DNA of 43,502 bases from Bacteroidaceae bacterium (lineage in GTDB: Bacteria > Bacteroidota > Bacteroidia > Bacteroidales > Bacteroidaceae): assembly GCA_900770705.1 (NCBI GenBank), contig CAAGLF010000025.1:1-43502 (forward strand). Reading direction: 5' to 3'. A program made the position numbers and the translations under genes. Positions 33,224 to 43,027 of the stretch are shown here, piece after piece (within the stretch, counting starts at the first letter, position 1; every line of letters begins with the position of its first letter). The notes below the pieces were generated by a model. That model was not told the origin of the DNA. It made no database searches and saw nothing but the letters and a program-made list of their open reading frames with translations.

Positions 33224-35317
33224 ATGAAAAAGTATATAATAAGATATTCTATCACCAAGTATTTGGGTATTGCTTTGTTCGCTTTGATGGCTATATCTTT
33301 CAATAGCTGCAAAGAGGAGATTGACGAATCCAATTTTGCGGTGAAGGAAGACCAGACAGCGTGGGACCTGGTTTCGTCCACTGACTCGTTGTCTTCCATT
33401 AAGTCTATCTTCGAGAGAGTAAGACTTGGAAATTCTGACAATGCGTCTTCTTTAGCAAGCGTATTGTCTGCACGCGGAAACTATACGGTTTTTGCCCCGA
33501 CTAATACGGCACTGAAGACCTATGTCGAGAGTCTGGGTCTTGACAGCATCGATAAGTTGACTTACGAGCAGGCACAGCTGATAGCCTATAGTTGCATCAT
33601 AGACAACGGTGACCTTGACGCTTACGAGACTGCCGATTTCCCTGGCAACAGTGAAGCCTTCTCCATTTCCAATCTGAACGACCGTATGCTGACTACAGCT
33701 CAGGATTCGTTGGCCGATTGGGTGGTGAATGGTATTGCCAAGGTCATTAATCCCGACAACGAGGTTTCCAATGGTATGGTACACGTCGTTGGTGGCGTCA
33801 TCGTTATGTCTTCGGATATGATTTGTGATATGATTTACGATACTCCCAATATGAAGATTATGGGACGCCTGTTCCGTGAAACCGGTCTCGCTAATCTTCT
33901 TGTGGAGGACCGAGATGAAGCATACGAGGAGGTGGATCGTGCAGACGAACTCCAATTCAATGGCATTCCCGGAAAGTTCGAAGTAGTGAAGAAGCGCTAT
34001 TTGGGCTATACAGCCTTCGTGGAAACAGATGATGTAATGCTGAATTGGCTCGGCTTGACGGAGTCGGATAAGGTTCTCGATGAAGATGGAAATCTTACGG
34101 ACAGCTCTTGGAATACTATTTTGGGCAAGCTGAAGGAGAAGTTTGGCTACGCCGCTTCCTCCAATCCTGACTTGACGGATACCACTGACCCCTTGAATAT
34201 GTTTGCCTCCTACCATTTCCTGGAGGGCAAGATTGCTCCGGGTCATTTGGTTGCACATTACAATGAATATGGTTATCAGTATGGTTCTGACAAGACTAAT
34301 CCGCAGAAGCTGAGATATCCTGTAGACGTTTGGGATTACTATTCAACCATCTCACCTAATCGCCGACTGTTGAAGGTGACCCAGGTTGAGGACAAAGTTA
34401 GCGATGAACATCCATTGTATATCAATCGCTTCTGTGAATATGATGTGGATAATGCATATAATGAACTTTCTGTTTATAATGAAGGCGTAGAAATCCTTCA
34501 GGAAAATGGTTCGTATGACACGAAAGCTGCCAATGGATATATCTATCCTATCAAGGATGTGCTTTTGTATTCCACGGCGATTCGGGAGTATCTGGGCTCG
34601 GAAAGAATGCGTGTTGACATCAGCACGATGTTGCCGGAGTTGATGTCGAACAACCGTAGAGGTTATAAGTACACGTACTTCCCCCATAGCTACTTCAACA
34701 ATATGACGAAGGAGTCTACTGATACGCAGATTCTGTACTTGACAGATGCTTATTCCCCGGGTGGCGGTAATTGGCGTGACTTCCAGGGCGACGAGATTCT
34801 GTTGCTTGGTACTTATGATGTGACCCTCAAGTTGCCTCCTGTTCCTGTCGAAGGTACTTATGAGTTGCGTATGGGTATTTCTATGAACCCGCTGCGTGGT
34901 ATGGCCCAGATTTATTTCGGTACGGATCCCGACCGTCTGTCTCCTGCCGGCCTTCCTGTTGATATGCGTCAGAGCGCCAGCAACAACCCCGCTATACCTT
35001 GGGTTGCCGATGTCGAAGACGATGCTATCAATGCTGAAAACGACAAAAACCTCCGCAACCAGGGCTATATGAAGGCTCCGATGTATTTCTGTGTGACAAA
35101 TGGACAGGGAGATCAGCCTTGTCGATTGGTTGAGGATTTGGGCTTGATGCCAATCCGTCGAATCGTTACAACGGCACAGATGTCTCCGGATCAGTCATAT
35201 TACTTCCGTTTCAAGTCTGCTTTGAAGAAGACCGACGCACAGTTCTTCTTGGACTACTTTGAGATTGTTCCTACCAGTGTCTACAATAACACTGCTAAAC
35301 CGGAAGATATTTGGTAA
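33224..35317 (+). CDS. FAS1 domain surface lipoprotein (second)
   Basis: The 697-residue lipoprotein has its lipid cysteine in ISFNSCKEEIDES. A clear FAS1 domain follows (ASVLSARGNYTVFAPTNTAL at about 77-96; SNGMVHVVGGVIVM at about 183). A second, weaker FAS1 module starts near PNMKIMGRLFRETGLANLLV and includes YTAFVETDDVMLNWLGL. From about residue 500 the sequence turns to beta strands (YDVTLKLPPVPVEGTYELRM; YYFRFKSALKKTDAQFFLDY) that look like a carbohydrate-binding-type sandwich; no family is recognised. It stands where SusE/SusF-type ligand-binding lipoproteins stand in classical loci. Confidence 0.87.
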   Translation: MKKYIIRYSITKYLGIALFALMAISFNSCKEEIDESNFAVKEDQTAWDLVSSTDSLSSIKSIFERVRLGNSDNASSLASVLSARGNYTVFAPTNTALKTYVESLGLDSIDKLTYEQAQLIAYSCIIDNGDLDAYETADFPGNSEAFSISNLNDRMLTTAQDSLADWVVNGIAKVINPDNEVSNGMVHVVGGVIVMSSDMICDMIYDTPNMKIMGRLFRETGLANLLVEDRDEAYEEVDRADELQFNGIPGKFEVVKKRYLGYTAFVETDDVMLNWLGLTESDKVLDEDGNLTDSSWNTILGKLKEKFGYAASSNPDLTDTTDPLNMFASYHFLEGKIAPGHLVAHYNEYGYQYGSDKTNPQKLRYPVDVWDYYSTISPNRRLLKVTQVEDKVSDEHPLYINRFCEYDVDNAYNELSVYNEGVEILQENGSYDTKAANGYIYPIKDVLLYSTAIREYLGSERMRVDISTMLPELMSNNRRGYKYTYFPHSYFNNMTKESTDTQILYLTDAYSPGGGNWRDFQGDEILLLGTYDVTLKLPPVPVEGTYELRMGISMNPLRGMAQIYFGTDPDRLSPAGLPVDMRQSASNNPAIPWVADVEDDAINAENDKNLRNQGYMKAPMYFCVTNGQGDQPCRLVEDLGLMPIRRIVTTAQMSPDQSYYFRFKSALKKTDAQFFLDYFEIVPTSVYNNTAKPEDIW

Positions 35318-35338
35318 TCTTGTAATCTTAAACGAACG

Positions 35339-37225
35339 ATGAAATACATAATGAATCATTTGATGAAATGTGGAGTCGTCGGCGTTGTGTCCCTATTGTG
35401 TGCAACGTCCTGTTCCGACGATCATTTCGATATTCTGAATGGCTCACAGAGTAGTTCCCAGACCATTTGGAAGAATATTCAGGACACGAAGGAGCTGAGC
35501 GACTTTGCTGAAATCCTTCAGAGAACCCGAATAATGTCCAATAGTTCCGATAAGAAGTCTACCTTGACCTTCGCAGAATATCTGGATAGGCCCTTGTCTC
35601 TGACGTTATGGGCTCCTATGGATGGAACTTACGACGCAGATGCCATTTTAGCACAGCTGGATGAGTTGAAGGAACTGAGTGATGAGGAGGCATTGGCGCA
35701 AGAGTATCGTGTGGTTTCACAATTTGTGCAGAACCACCTGGCTCGTTTCAACTATGAGGGAATCAGGGATAATCAGGAAATCCGTCTGTTGAATTCCAAG
35801 GTTGTCAACTATAATGCAGCTGCCGGTCTGTTCAACAATGTGCCGTTGGCTGCTGACTACAAGGCAATCAATAGTTCCAACGGAACCATACATCTCTTGA
35901 GTGGGGTTTCTCCTTTTGCTTATAACATCTATGAGTATTTGGAGACGGCCGATGCTTTCTCTCTGCTCGTTGATTCTGTCTTGAAGACCTCCGAATACGA
36001 TAAGTATGAATTCAGTGCTGGTTCCAGTACGGAAGGTGCGATGAACGGCAATGGCCAGATGGAGTATGTAGACTCTGTTCATATCAGTTACAACACCTTG
36101 CTGAATTCTTCCGGAGCCGCCGTGCAGAATGAGGACAGTACCTATTTGGCCTTGATTCCTTCCGACGCTTGTTTCGAAGACGCATTGAACAAGCTGAGAC
36201 CTCTCTTCAATTATGGAACGTCCTATAGTTATGACTGGTCCAACGAAAATCAGTCTTTCAGCAGCTCCGGCAGCAAGGCTTTGCGTTTCACTTCCGTTGA
36301 AGCCGACTCCTTGCGCGAGCGCAACGCCAAGGAATTGCTCGTGAAGAGTATGTTCTTCTCCCCGAGCATTATGTCCGGTGTGAACCGCGAGGACTCCGCG
36401 TCCATTATGTCGTATGCCTTGACGGCAGATTCTTTGATTTCCACGAATCGCGTCATCTTCTACAATACGAATCCCGGTGGTGTAAATCCTATGTTCGACG
36501 GCCAGACGCCTACCCGTCTTTCCAATGGATATGTCTTTGCGCTTGAGCATTTCAACATCGATCCTGCTGCGGCCTATGTCTCCAAGAACGAATTGACCGC
36601 CAGCTATTTGAGCTATAGTCTCTGTAAGATCAAGGGCGGTTCCAACCAGACGGTGACTTTGGATGACGACAATTGGTATCGTTACCCCATCTATGATACC
36701 ATCTGGAATGAAACCATCGACGAAGAAGGCGAATTGATTCGCGAAGTGGACCATGTGGATACCTTGGGCGTCCGCGGTTTACTCGAGGACAACAAGTATG
36801 TGCGCTTCACGGTTTCCGGTTCCCAGGACTTCAACTTTGATTTCCGTTTAGACAATATCTATAGCGGCCACTATCGTATTAAGGCTGTTATGGCACCCTC
36901 CCGTATCAACAACAACTACCTGAACTATCTCGGTGAAGGCGTAGCAGAGAAAGCCGTATTCCAGGTGCAGTTGTATGATGACGAGAAAGAGACTGCTTTT
37001 GCCACATCTTCAGATATTACGATCTCTCAGGATACGGTCGATACCTATGTATTGTTTGATGATGTGGAGATTCCTAAGTGCTATACGGGACTTCCGAGTG
37101 GTTACTCCTCGTTCCCGCGCTTGAGTTTCCGTCTGCCGTCGGCTTATCAAAGCGGACGTAAGGGTAGGTGCAAAGCACTCAACATTAGTAAGATTATAGT
37201 GGAACCTATTCGTGAAAATGAGTGA
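35339..37225 (+). CDS. FAS1-like domain surface lipoprotein (third)
   Basis: The 628-residue lipoprotein has its cysteine in CATSCSDDHFD, again with acidic residues after it. It has two diverged FAS1 modules: one with LTLWAPMDGTYDADAI (about 88) and SNGTIHLLSGV (about 181), and one with STYLALIPSDACFEDALNKL (about 260). The C-terminal third (from about 480) is a beta-rich domain ending LNISKIIVEPIRENE, resembling the sandwich at the end of the preceding protein. The two genes may derive from an old duplication, but sequence identity looks low. It lies 21 bases after the second FAS1 gene. Confidence 0.84.
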   Translation: MKYIMNHLMKCGVVGVVSLLCATSCSDDHFDILNGSQSSSQTIWKNIQDTKELSDFAEILQRTRIMSNSSDKKSTLTFAEYLDRPLSLTLWAPMDGTYDADAILAQLDELKELSDEEALAQEYRVVSQFVQNHLARFNYEGIRDNQEIRLLNSKVVNYNAAAGLFNNVPLAADYKAINSSNGTIHLLSGVSPFAYNIYEYLETADAFSLLVDSVLKTSEYDKYEFSAGSSTEGAMNGNGQMEYVDSVHISYNTLLNSSGAAVQNEDSTYLALIPSDACFEDALNKLRPLFNYGTSYSYDWSNENQSFSSSGSKALRFTSVEADSLRERNAKELLVKSMFFSPSIMSGVNREDSASIMSYALTADSLISTNRVIFYNTNPGGVNPMFDGQTPTRLSNGYVFALEHFNIDPAAAYVSKNELTASYLSYSLCKIKGGSNQTVTLDDDNWYRYPIYDTIWNETIDEEGELIREVDHVDTLGVRGLLEDNKYVRFTVSGSQDFNFDFRLDNIYSGHYRIKAVMAPSRINNNYLNYLGEGVAEKAVFQVQLYDDEKETAFATSSDITISQDTVDTYVLFDDVEIPKCYTGLPSGYSSFPRLSFRLPSAYQSGRKGRCKALNISKIIVEPIRENE

Positions 37226-37251
37226 TGTTCTTGTTAACTTAAAAAGTCAAG

Positions 37252-40200
37252 ATGATGAATAAGACTAAGTTCAATATCATGCAAGGGATTTTGCGTGCAG
37301 GCATATGCCTCTTTATGTTATCGGGAACATCCGTTTTGTCGGCACAATCCGACGAGACGTTGGCTCCCGCTAAGAAAGAAAGTCCCGCCAAGAAGGTCAA
37401 CCCTGTTGCAAAGTTGGGTCTTGTCGAGGTGAAAGGTACTGTCTACGATGCAGCAACCAAGAAGCCGTTGATGGGTATCACTGTACAGGCACTTGACAAT
37501 AAGATGTACACGGCCAAGACGGACGAAAAGGGACAGTATACCATCAAGTTGCCCAAGTTCGTCACCTCCTTGTACGTCTGTGATCCTGAGTACAACAGCT
37601 CCATCATTGCCATCAAGGGGAAGACGGGACAGAATGCCTATCTCTACAGCGGCATTGTCAAGAATCTCTATACAGATGGTGTCGACGTACTTTCCAACAA
37701 GAAGATGAGTGTCACTGAGACCAGTGCCCTCACCATCGAGAGTGATATCGAAAACCATCTCAATGCCAGTGTTCGTACCATTACCCGTGGCGGTATGCCG
37801 GCTCAGGGTGCAGCTCTCTTTATGAATGGTCTCAACTCCTTGAACACCAACGCCCAGCCTTTGGTTGTCATCGATGGTGTCATCTGGGATATGCAATACG
37901 ACCGCACTGCGCTTCACGATGGCTTCTTCAACAACATCTTCAATATCATCGATCCCGAGGATATTGAATCTGTGGAGACCTTGACCAACGGAACAGCGCT
38001 CTACGGTGCCAAGGGTGGTAATGGTGTGCTTCGCATCACGACCAAACGCGGTAAGAGTATGGCCACGCGCATCAATATCCGTGCTTTCGGCGGATTTGAG
38101 CAGACTCCCACTTCCGTAAAGATGATGGACGCCGACCAGTATCGCTCGTATGTGACTGAGTTCTTGGGCACCACGAAGTACGCCAGCAACCTTTCCGCTG
38201 CCAACACGTCCTTTCTGAACGAAGATCCCAACTACCTGTTCTATCCGATGTATCACAACCAGACAGACTGGCAGAAGGATCTCTACAGCACCAGCTTCAC
38301 GCAGAATTACAAGGTGAGTGTAGAAGGAGGTGACGACGTGGCTATGTACAACCTCTCCCTTGGTTTCACGCAGGGTGATGCCACGGCGAAGAAGAACGAC
38401 TTCAACCGTCTGAATATCCGTTTCAACACGGATATCGAAATGTTCCGTAATTTCACAACGGCGCTCGACATCTCCTATGCCCGCAATGCCTACAATCTGC
38501 GCGACAATGGTTGGGCAAGCGACTACAGCAGCCGCAATATCAGCTCGCCCAACGTGTTGGGCCTGATACAGTCGCCCTTCCTGAGTCCGTATGCTTACTA
38601 TGTGAAGTACGACAACGACTTGTCCAAGTTAATCCTTGGCCATACGAACAGCGTTTATGCCGGAAAGAACTATAGCGAAAGCAACAATCCCTTCCTCTTT
38701 GCCAGTTCCTATGGTTTCGAAGGTTTGGCCAATCCTTTCTGGATTTTGGAGAATGGTGACGGTGACAACAAGAACTATCAGGAGCAGACGCAGTTCAATA
38801 TCAACATTGCTCCGAAGTATCGTATCAACAAGTATCTGACGGTGAGCAACCGCTTCAGCTATATCCTCAACCGTTCCAACGAGAAGTACTATCTGCCCAA
38901 CAGCGGTACTCCCACGAAGGAAGTCGAGGGTCTGGGTGGTGTCACCAGCGTTATCCGCACGCAGTTTGGCAAGGAGACCACTCTCTTCAATGACCTGCAG
39001 GTTCATTGGAAACGTCAGTATGGTGCGAACAGCTTCGACTTGCTCGGTGGCTTCCGCTTCTCTTCCTATTCATACAACGACAGTCGTATCACCGGATACA
39101 ACAACGACAACGACAAGATGCCTAATATGGCTTACTCGCTCCAGTATAAGGAATACGGCGGTACCAACGACACCTGGAAGAACCTTGCTTACTATTTGGA
39201 TGCCAACTACAACTACAAGAACAAGTATTTCCTGCAGGCCGGTGTGACGGCTGAAAGCTCCAGCCGCTTCGGTCGGGAGACAAAGGAGGGTGTCAAGCTC
39301 TTCGGTGTCAACTGGGGATTGTTCCCCTCGTTGCAGGCAGGATGGCTTATTTCTTCTGAGGATTGGTTCAAGGCAAAGCCTGTCAACTTCTTGAAGCTGA
39401 CGTTGGGCTACGAGCAGAGTGGTAACGATAATGTGGACTATTATGCCAGCCGCACCTACTTCGAGAACATCCAGTTCCTCGACAAGGCTACGGCTCTCCT
39501 CCTCGCCAATATCCAGAACCCCACCATCCAGTGGGAAACCAACCATCGCCTCACGGTGGGTCTGCAGGGCAATCTCTTCAACAACCGCCTGGCTCTGGAT
39601 TTGAAGTACTATTGGAGCAAGACCACCAACCTGCTTACCCAGAAGTCCGTCAGCGATATCACGGGTATGGCTACGATGTGGGGCAACGACGGTGCGCTGA
39701 AGAATACGGGCGTAGAGTTCGGTGCCAATGCCGTTCTGGTCAATAGCAAGAACTTCCGTTGGCAGTTGGGTGCCACCATCGGCCACTATAAGAACGAGAT
39801 TACCGAGCTCCCGACGTCGTCTCTCAACTATATCACGACCTATGCGTTGGATGCCAACGGCAGACCCGTTGGTGAGGGCCAGACGATTCACGGTTACACA
39901 TCGAGTGTCTATGGCAGCAACAACATCCTGACGGCTGTCGGCAAGGCTGCCGGCGTGTTCTACGGTTATCAGACGGCCGGTGTGTTCGCCAGCGATGCCG
40001 AGGCTTCCACAGCAGGCAAGGACGGACAGGACTACCTGCACTATCCTACGGGCCTGTCCACCAGTCCCTACCGCAATTTCAAGGCCGGCGATGTCCACTT
40101 CGTTGACCAAAACGGCGACGGATGGATCAGCGAGGCCGATATGGTACAGATTGGCGACCCCAATCCCGACCTCTATGGTAACATCTATACCAGTTTCTCC

Positions 40201-40662
40201 TGGAAGCGCTTCACGCTCGACTTGAACTTCAAGTACTCTTTGGGCAACGATATCTTCAACTATCAGCGTATGCAACTCGAGTCGGCCAACAATATCTGGA
40301 ATCAGACTACCAGTGTTGTCAACCGCTGGCGTTACGACGGTCATCAGACCGATGTTCCCCGCGCGATGGCTTCCACCAACGACGAATGGGTGAACAACGA
40401 GCGCTTCTCCGACCGCTGGATCGAAGACGGCTCCTATCTCAAGCTGAAGAAGGTGCGTCTCACCTACCGCTTGCCGCTTTCGTTGAGCTGGTTGCAGGGA
40501 TTTGCCGTTTGGGGTGAAGCCAACAATGTCTTCACGGTGACGAAGTACTTGGGAAGCGATCCCGAAGTATCCTGCGGCAACAGTGTACTCTATCAGGGTA
40601 TCGATGCCGGCTATCTCATGCAGCAGCGTAATTTCAATCTCGGTGTAACCATTAACCTCTAA
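37252..40662 (+). CDS. SusC/RagA-family TonB-dependent outer-membrane transporter (second)
   Basis: The 1136-residue product has a signal peptide (ending VLSAQ). A Lys/Pro/Ala-rich linker (APAKKESPAKKVNPVAK) leads to a carboxypeptidase-regulatory-like domain (VEVKGTVYDAATKKPLMGIT; KTDEKGQYTIKLP). The plug is divergent: it retains NAQPLVVIDGVIWDM and ALYGAKGGNGVLRITTKRGK, but the usual LRGxxSI word reads FMNGLNSLN. The barrel ends in MQQRNFNLGVTINL and has the loop VDQNGDGWISEADMVQIGD. Its codon use is GC-richer than the first susC. It pairs with the SusD protein encoded 89 bases downstream. Confidence 0.94.
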   Translation: MMNKTKFNIMQGILRAGICLFMLSGTSVLSAQSDETLAPAKKESPAKKVNPVAKLGLVEVKGTVYDAATKKPLMGITVQALDNKMYTAKTDEKGQYTIKLPKFVTSLYVCDPEYNSSIIAIKGKTGQNAYLYSGIVKNLYTDGVDVLSNKKMSVTETSALTIESDIENHLNASVRTITRGGMPAQGAALFMNGLNSLNTNAQPLVVIDGVIWDMQYDRTALHDGFFNNIFNIIDPEDIESVETLTNGTALYGAKGGNGVLRITTKRGKSMATRINIRAFGGFEQTPTSVKMMDADQYRSYVTEFLGTTKYASNLSAANTSFLNEDPNYLFYPMYHNQTDWQKDLYSTSFTQNYKVSVEGGDDVAMYNLSLGFTQGDATAKKNDFNRLNIRFNTDIEMFRNFTTALDISYARNAYNLRDNGWASDYSSRNISSPNVLGLIQSPFLSPYAYYVKYDNDLSKLILGHTNSVYAGKNYSESNNPFLFASSYGFEGLANPFWILENGDGDNKNYQEQTQFNINIAPKYRINKYLTVSNRFSYILNRSNEKYYLPNSGTPTKEVEGLGGVTSVIRTQFGKETTLFNDLQVHWKRQYGANSFDLLGGFRFSSYSYNDSRITGYNNDNDKMPNMAYSLQYKEYGGTNDTWKNLAYYLDANYNYKNKYFLQAGVTAESSSRFGRETKEGVKLFGVNWGLFPSLQAGWLISSEDWFKAKPVNFLKLTLGYEQSGNDNVDYYASRTYFENIQFLDKATALLLANIQNPTIQWETNHRLTVGLQGNLFNNRLALDLKYYWSKTTNLLTQKSVSDITGMATMWGNDGALKNTGVEFGANAVLVNSKNFRWQLGATIGHYKNEITELPTSSLNYITTYALDANGRPVGEGQTIHGYTSSVYGSNNILTAVGKAAGVFYGYQTAGVFASDAEASTAGKDGQDYLHYPTGLSTSPYRNFKAGDVHFVDQNGDGWISEADMVQIGDPNPDLYGNIYTSFSWKRFTLDLNFKYSLGNDIFNYQRMQLESANNIWNQTTSVVNRWRYDGHQTDVPRAMASTNDEWVNNERFSDRWIEDGSYLKLKKVRLTYRLPLSLSWLQGFAVWGEANNVFTVTKYLGSDPEVSCGNSVLYQGIDAGYLMQQRNFNLGVTINL

Positions 40663-40677
40663 TCTCAGGCAAACTCC

Positions 40678-40727
40678 TGTGGGGGGGAGGGGAGAGCATC
40701 TCCCCAGAGCCTCTTCCTCCTCCCACA
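40678..40727 (+). other. Hairpin between the second susC and susD
   Basis: A perfect inner stem, GGGGAGA (40689-40695) with TCTCCCC (40699-40705), has a 3-base loop. Outer arms TGTGGG and CCCACA (40678-40683, 40722-40727) can extend it imperfectly through a G-run and a C/T-rich strand. It is not followed by a T run, so it may stabilise or process the transcript rather than end it. It is the longest gap within the locus. Confidence 0.6.
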
Positions 40728-40751
40728 TCAGTTATAAAAGTTATAACAGCA

Positions 40752-42959
40752 ATGAAAAAGAAATCGATTATAAGCCTCTTGATTGGCCTGCTCGGCTTCG
40801 GCTCGCTCACCACGTCGTGCGAGGATATGTTGACGCCCGATATGGATCGTTATACCGAAGGCTTCAATGGAACCGACACTGTCAACTTCTATCTTGGCAT
40901 ACTCCGTACGGTTCAGGATATGGTGGAACAGAACATCGTGCTCGGTGAGATCCGTGGCGACCTGGCCGACACTACGCTCTACACCAGCGACTCCATCGCC
41001 GATATCGCCAATTTCAAGCAGATTCCTGATGGCGAGAATTCGCTCCTCAGCCGTGCCGCCTACTACAAGGTCATCAACCAGTGCAACTTCTATCTGGCCA
41101 AAGTCGATACCCTCGCCCAGAAGAACAATATCTACTATATGCGCAAGGAGGCTGCCCAGGTGCAGCTGATTCGTGCGTGGGTTTATATGCAGTTGGTGCA
41201 GAACTACGGACGTGTACCCTTCATCACGCGTCCTGTCGACAATGCCAATACGGGTTGGGAAACCAATCCCGAGAGTTGGGCGGATCCCGACAACCTGCTG
41301 GATCTCTTGGAGAAGGACCTCCAGCAGGCCGCCACTTACGAGAAGGCTTCCAACTATGGCTTCCCCAACTACGGCACGTTCAAGACGGGTGCTGTCGACC
41401 TGGCACACAGCCTGATGTTGTTCCGTTCCGACCTCATCCTGGGCGATCTCTACCTGCTCCGCGGACGTAGTGTGGAGGATTACGAGAAGGCAGCCACCTA
41501 TTACTACAACTACCTCTTCGGACAATACACCATCCAGTCCGTTTCCGGATCCTATGCCGCCAAGTACGGTCGTTTTTATGCCGGATCCTCCAAGGATAAC
41601 TATACCTATACTCCCAATCCTACCTCCTGGACGGCCAATCTGTCCGGAACCGGTGGCCTGATTACCGGTATACCTTCGGCAGCCAATGCCTCCATCGGAA
41701 AGGTGCTCACCCGCGTGCCGAATATCTATGGCTTCGACATCCACTCCAGCAACTCCACCGGTACCTCCGGCAATGAGACGGTGGTCAATGGCCGGATAAG
41801 CATTACGGCCAATCCCCGCACCCGCCAGATTGGTCCTTCCCAGCACTATATGGCGCTCTGCCAGTCGCAGATCTACCTGGGAGTGTCCGACCGCAAGGCC
41901 GGAGAGACCGAGGACAAGCTCGAAGTATATCAGGGAGTGGGCGATGCCCGTATGGAAGGCTCGGCACCCCGCGTGCTGACCACGGACGACGGCTATGTAC
42001 GTTTCATCGACAAGTTCGGCTTCCTCGGCAGCTATAACGACTATACATATCCTTCGAACTTCACGTTCCGCTATATCCTCAACCTCTACCGCTATCGTCA
42101 GGTTCTGCTGCGTTACGCCGAGGCCATCAACCGCGCCGGCTTCCCGATGTATGCCTATGCCATCCTTCGCGATGGTCTGTCCATCGGTCAGTCTGCCGGT
42201 AGCCTGCCCACGCTTTCTGCCGAGGTCCTTCCCGAAGCCGACACCGTGAGAGTGGCCGGTGTGGATGGCGCTCCCGACACCCTGCGTATCTACAAGCAGA
42301 GCTATTACACGATGGATTACCAGGAAGGTTCGCCGCTTATCTCCGTGGATGAGTGCTATCGCGCCAGCGAGAAGATATACTTGATGTTCACGGAGTCGAT
42401 GTCCAACGTGGGTATCAACCGCCTGGGCTGCGGTACTCCCGCTCGCGACCTGATGGATACCGACACGCTGACCAACTACTACCGTCGCGTCGGCGACCGT
42501 ATCATCCAGGAGGCCCAGCGCTCCGGTCGCGATGTGGCAGCCGCCCGTCGTGTGGTCCGTTCGCTGGCAGCTTCCAAGGCTGTCGCCAAGGTAGGTGCGT
42601 TGGCAGAGGGCGATGCAGATGTCGACGAGGACAACGTGGTAGTCGAGGAAATCATTCTCGACCCCGAAGTGCCGCAGACGCCCGGGGATCTGGCATTGCA
42701 GATCGACGCAGTAGAGACGCTTATTGCCGACGAGATGGCGCTGGAGACCGCTTTCGAGGGTTCCCGCTACTACGATTTGATGCGTATTGCCCGCCACCGC
42801 AACGCGGCCGGTTTCGATGGCACCTCCTGGTTCGCCTGGACCATCGCCCGCCGTTCGCTCAACCTCGCTCCCTACGAGCAGCCCGAGCAGGTGGACTTCA
42901 ATATCTACAATACGTTGCTCAACACCAACAACTGGTATCTGCTCAATCCGCAGTACTAA
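40752..42959 (+). CDS. SusD/RagB-family surface lipoprotein (second, enlarged)
   Basis: This 735-residue lipoprotein (cysteine in SLTTSCEDMLTPD) has SusD features: AAYYKVINQCNFYLAKVD, QVQLIRAWVYMQLVQNYGRV and, near the end, DEMALETAFEGSRYYDLMRI. It is well above the usual 500-620 residues. Extra length includes a Ser/Thr/Tyr-rich part (about 270-360) and a charged Ala/Val/Asp-rich insertion (about 577-646, RRVVRSLAASKAVAKVGALA then EGDADVDEDNVVVEE) just before the conserved C-terminal motif. It is the partner of the second SusC and the last gene of the locus; a strong terminator follows. Confidence 0.92.
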   Translation: MKKKSIISLLIGLLGFGSLTTSCEDMLTPDMDRYTEGFNGTDTVNFYLGILRTVQDMVEQNIVLGEIRGDLADTTLYTSDSIADIANFKQIPDGENSLLSRAAYYKVINQCNFYLAKVDTLAQKNNIYYMRKEAAQVQLIRAWVYMQLVQNYGRVPFITRPVDNANTGWETNPESWADPDNLLDLLEKDLQQAATYEKASNYGFPNYGTFKTGAVDLAHSLMLFRSDLILGDLYLLRGRSVEDYEKAATYYYNYLFGQYTIQSVSGSYAAKYGRFYAGSSKDNYTYTPNPTSWTANLSGTGGLITGIPSAANASIGKVLTRVPNIYGFDIHSSNSTGTSGNETVVNGRISITANPRTRQIGPSQHYMALCQSQIYLGVSDRKAGETEDKLEVYQGVGDARMEGSAPRVLTTDDGYVRFIDKFGFLGSYNDYTYPSNFTFRYILNLYRYRQVLLRYAEAINRAGFPMYAYAILRDGLSIGQSAGSLPTLSAEVLPEADTVRVAGVDGAPDTLRIYKQSYYTMDYQEGSPLISVDECYRASEKIYLMFTESMSNVGINRLGCGTPARDLMDTDTLTNYYRRVGDRIIQEAQRSGRDVAAARRVVRSLAASKAVAKVGALAEGDADVDEDNVVVEEIILDPEVPQTPGDLALQIDAVETLIADEMALETAFEGSRYYDLMRIARHRNAAGFDGTSWFAWTIARRSLNLAPYEQPEQVDFNIYNTLLNTNNWYLLNPQY

Positions 42960-42981
42960 TAGCCAGTCTTGCTGAATTTAC

Positions 42982-43027
42982 CCGCGGGGGCTCTGGACCT
43001 GAATGTCCGGAGTCCCCGCGGCTTTTG
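42982..43027 (+). terminator. Terminator of the FAS1/SusCD locus
   Basis: A 16-bp stem, CCGCGGGGGCTCTGGA (42982-42997) with 43006-43021, contains only two G-T pairs and closes an 8-base loop. A TTTTG tail follows. It begins 23 bases after the final susD stop. Confidence 0.9.

Noticed and set aside
24782..37225. Genomic island or recent transfer explaining the different base composition
   Set aside because: No integrase, tRNA, direct repeats or transposase flank it, and the codon bias is of the highly expressed type rather than foreign.
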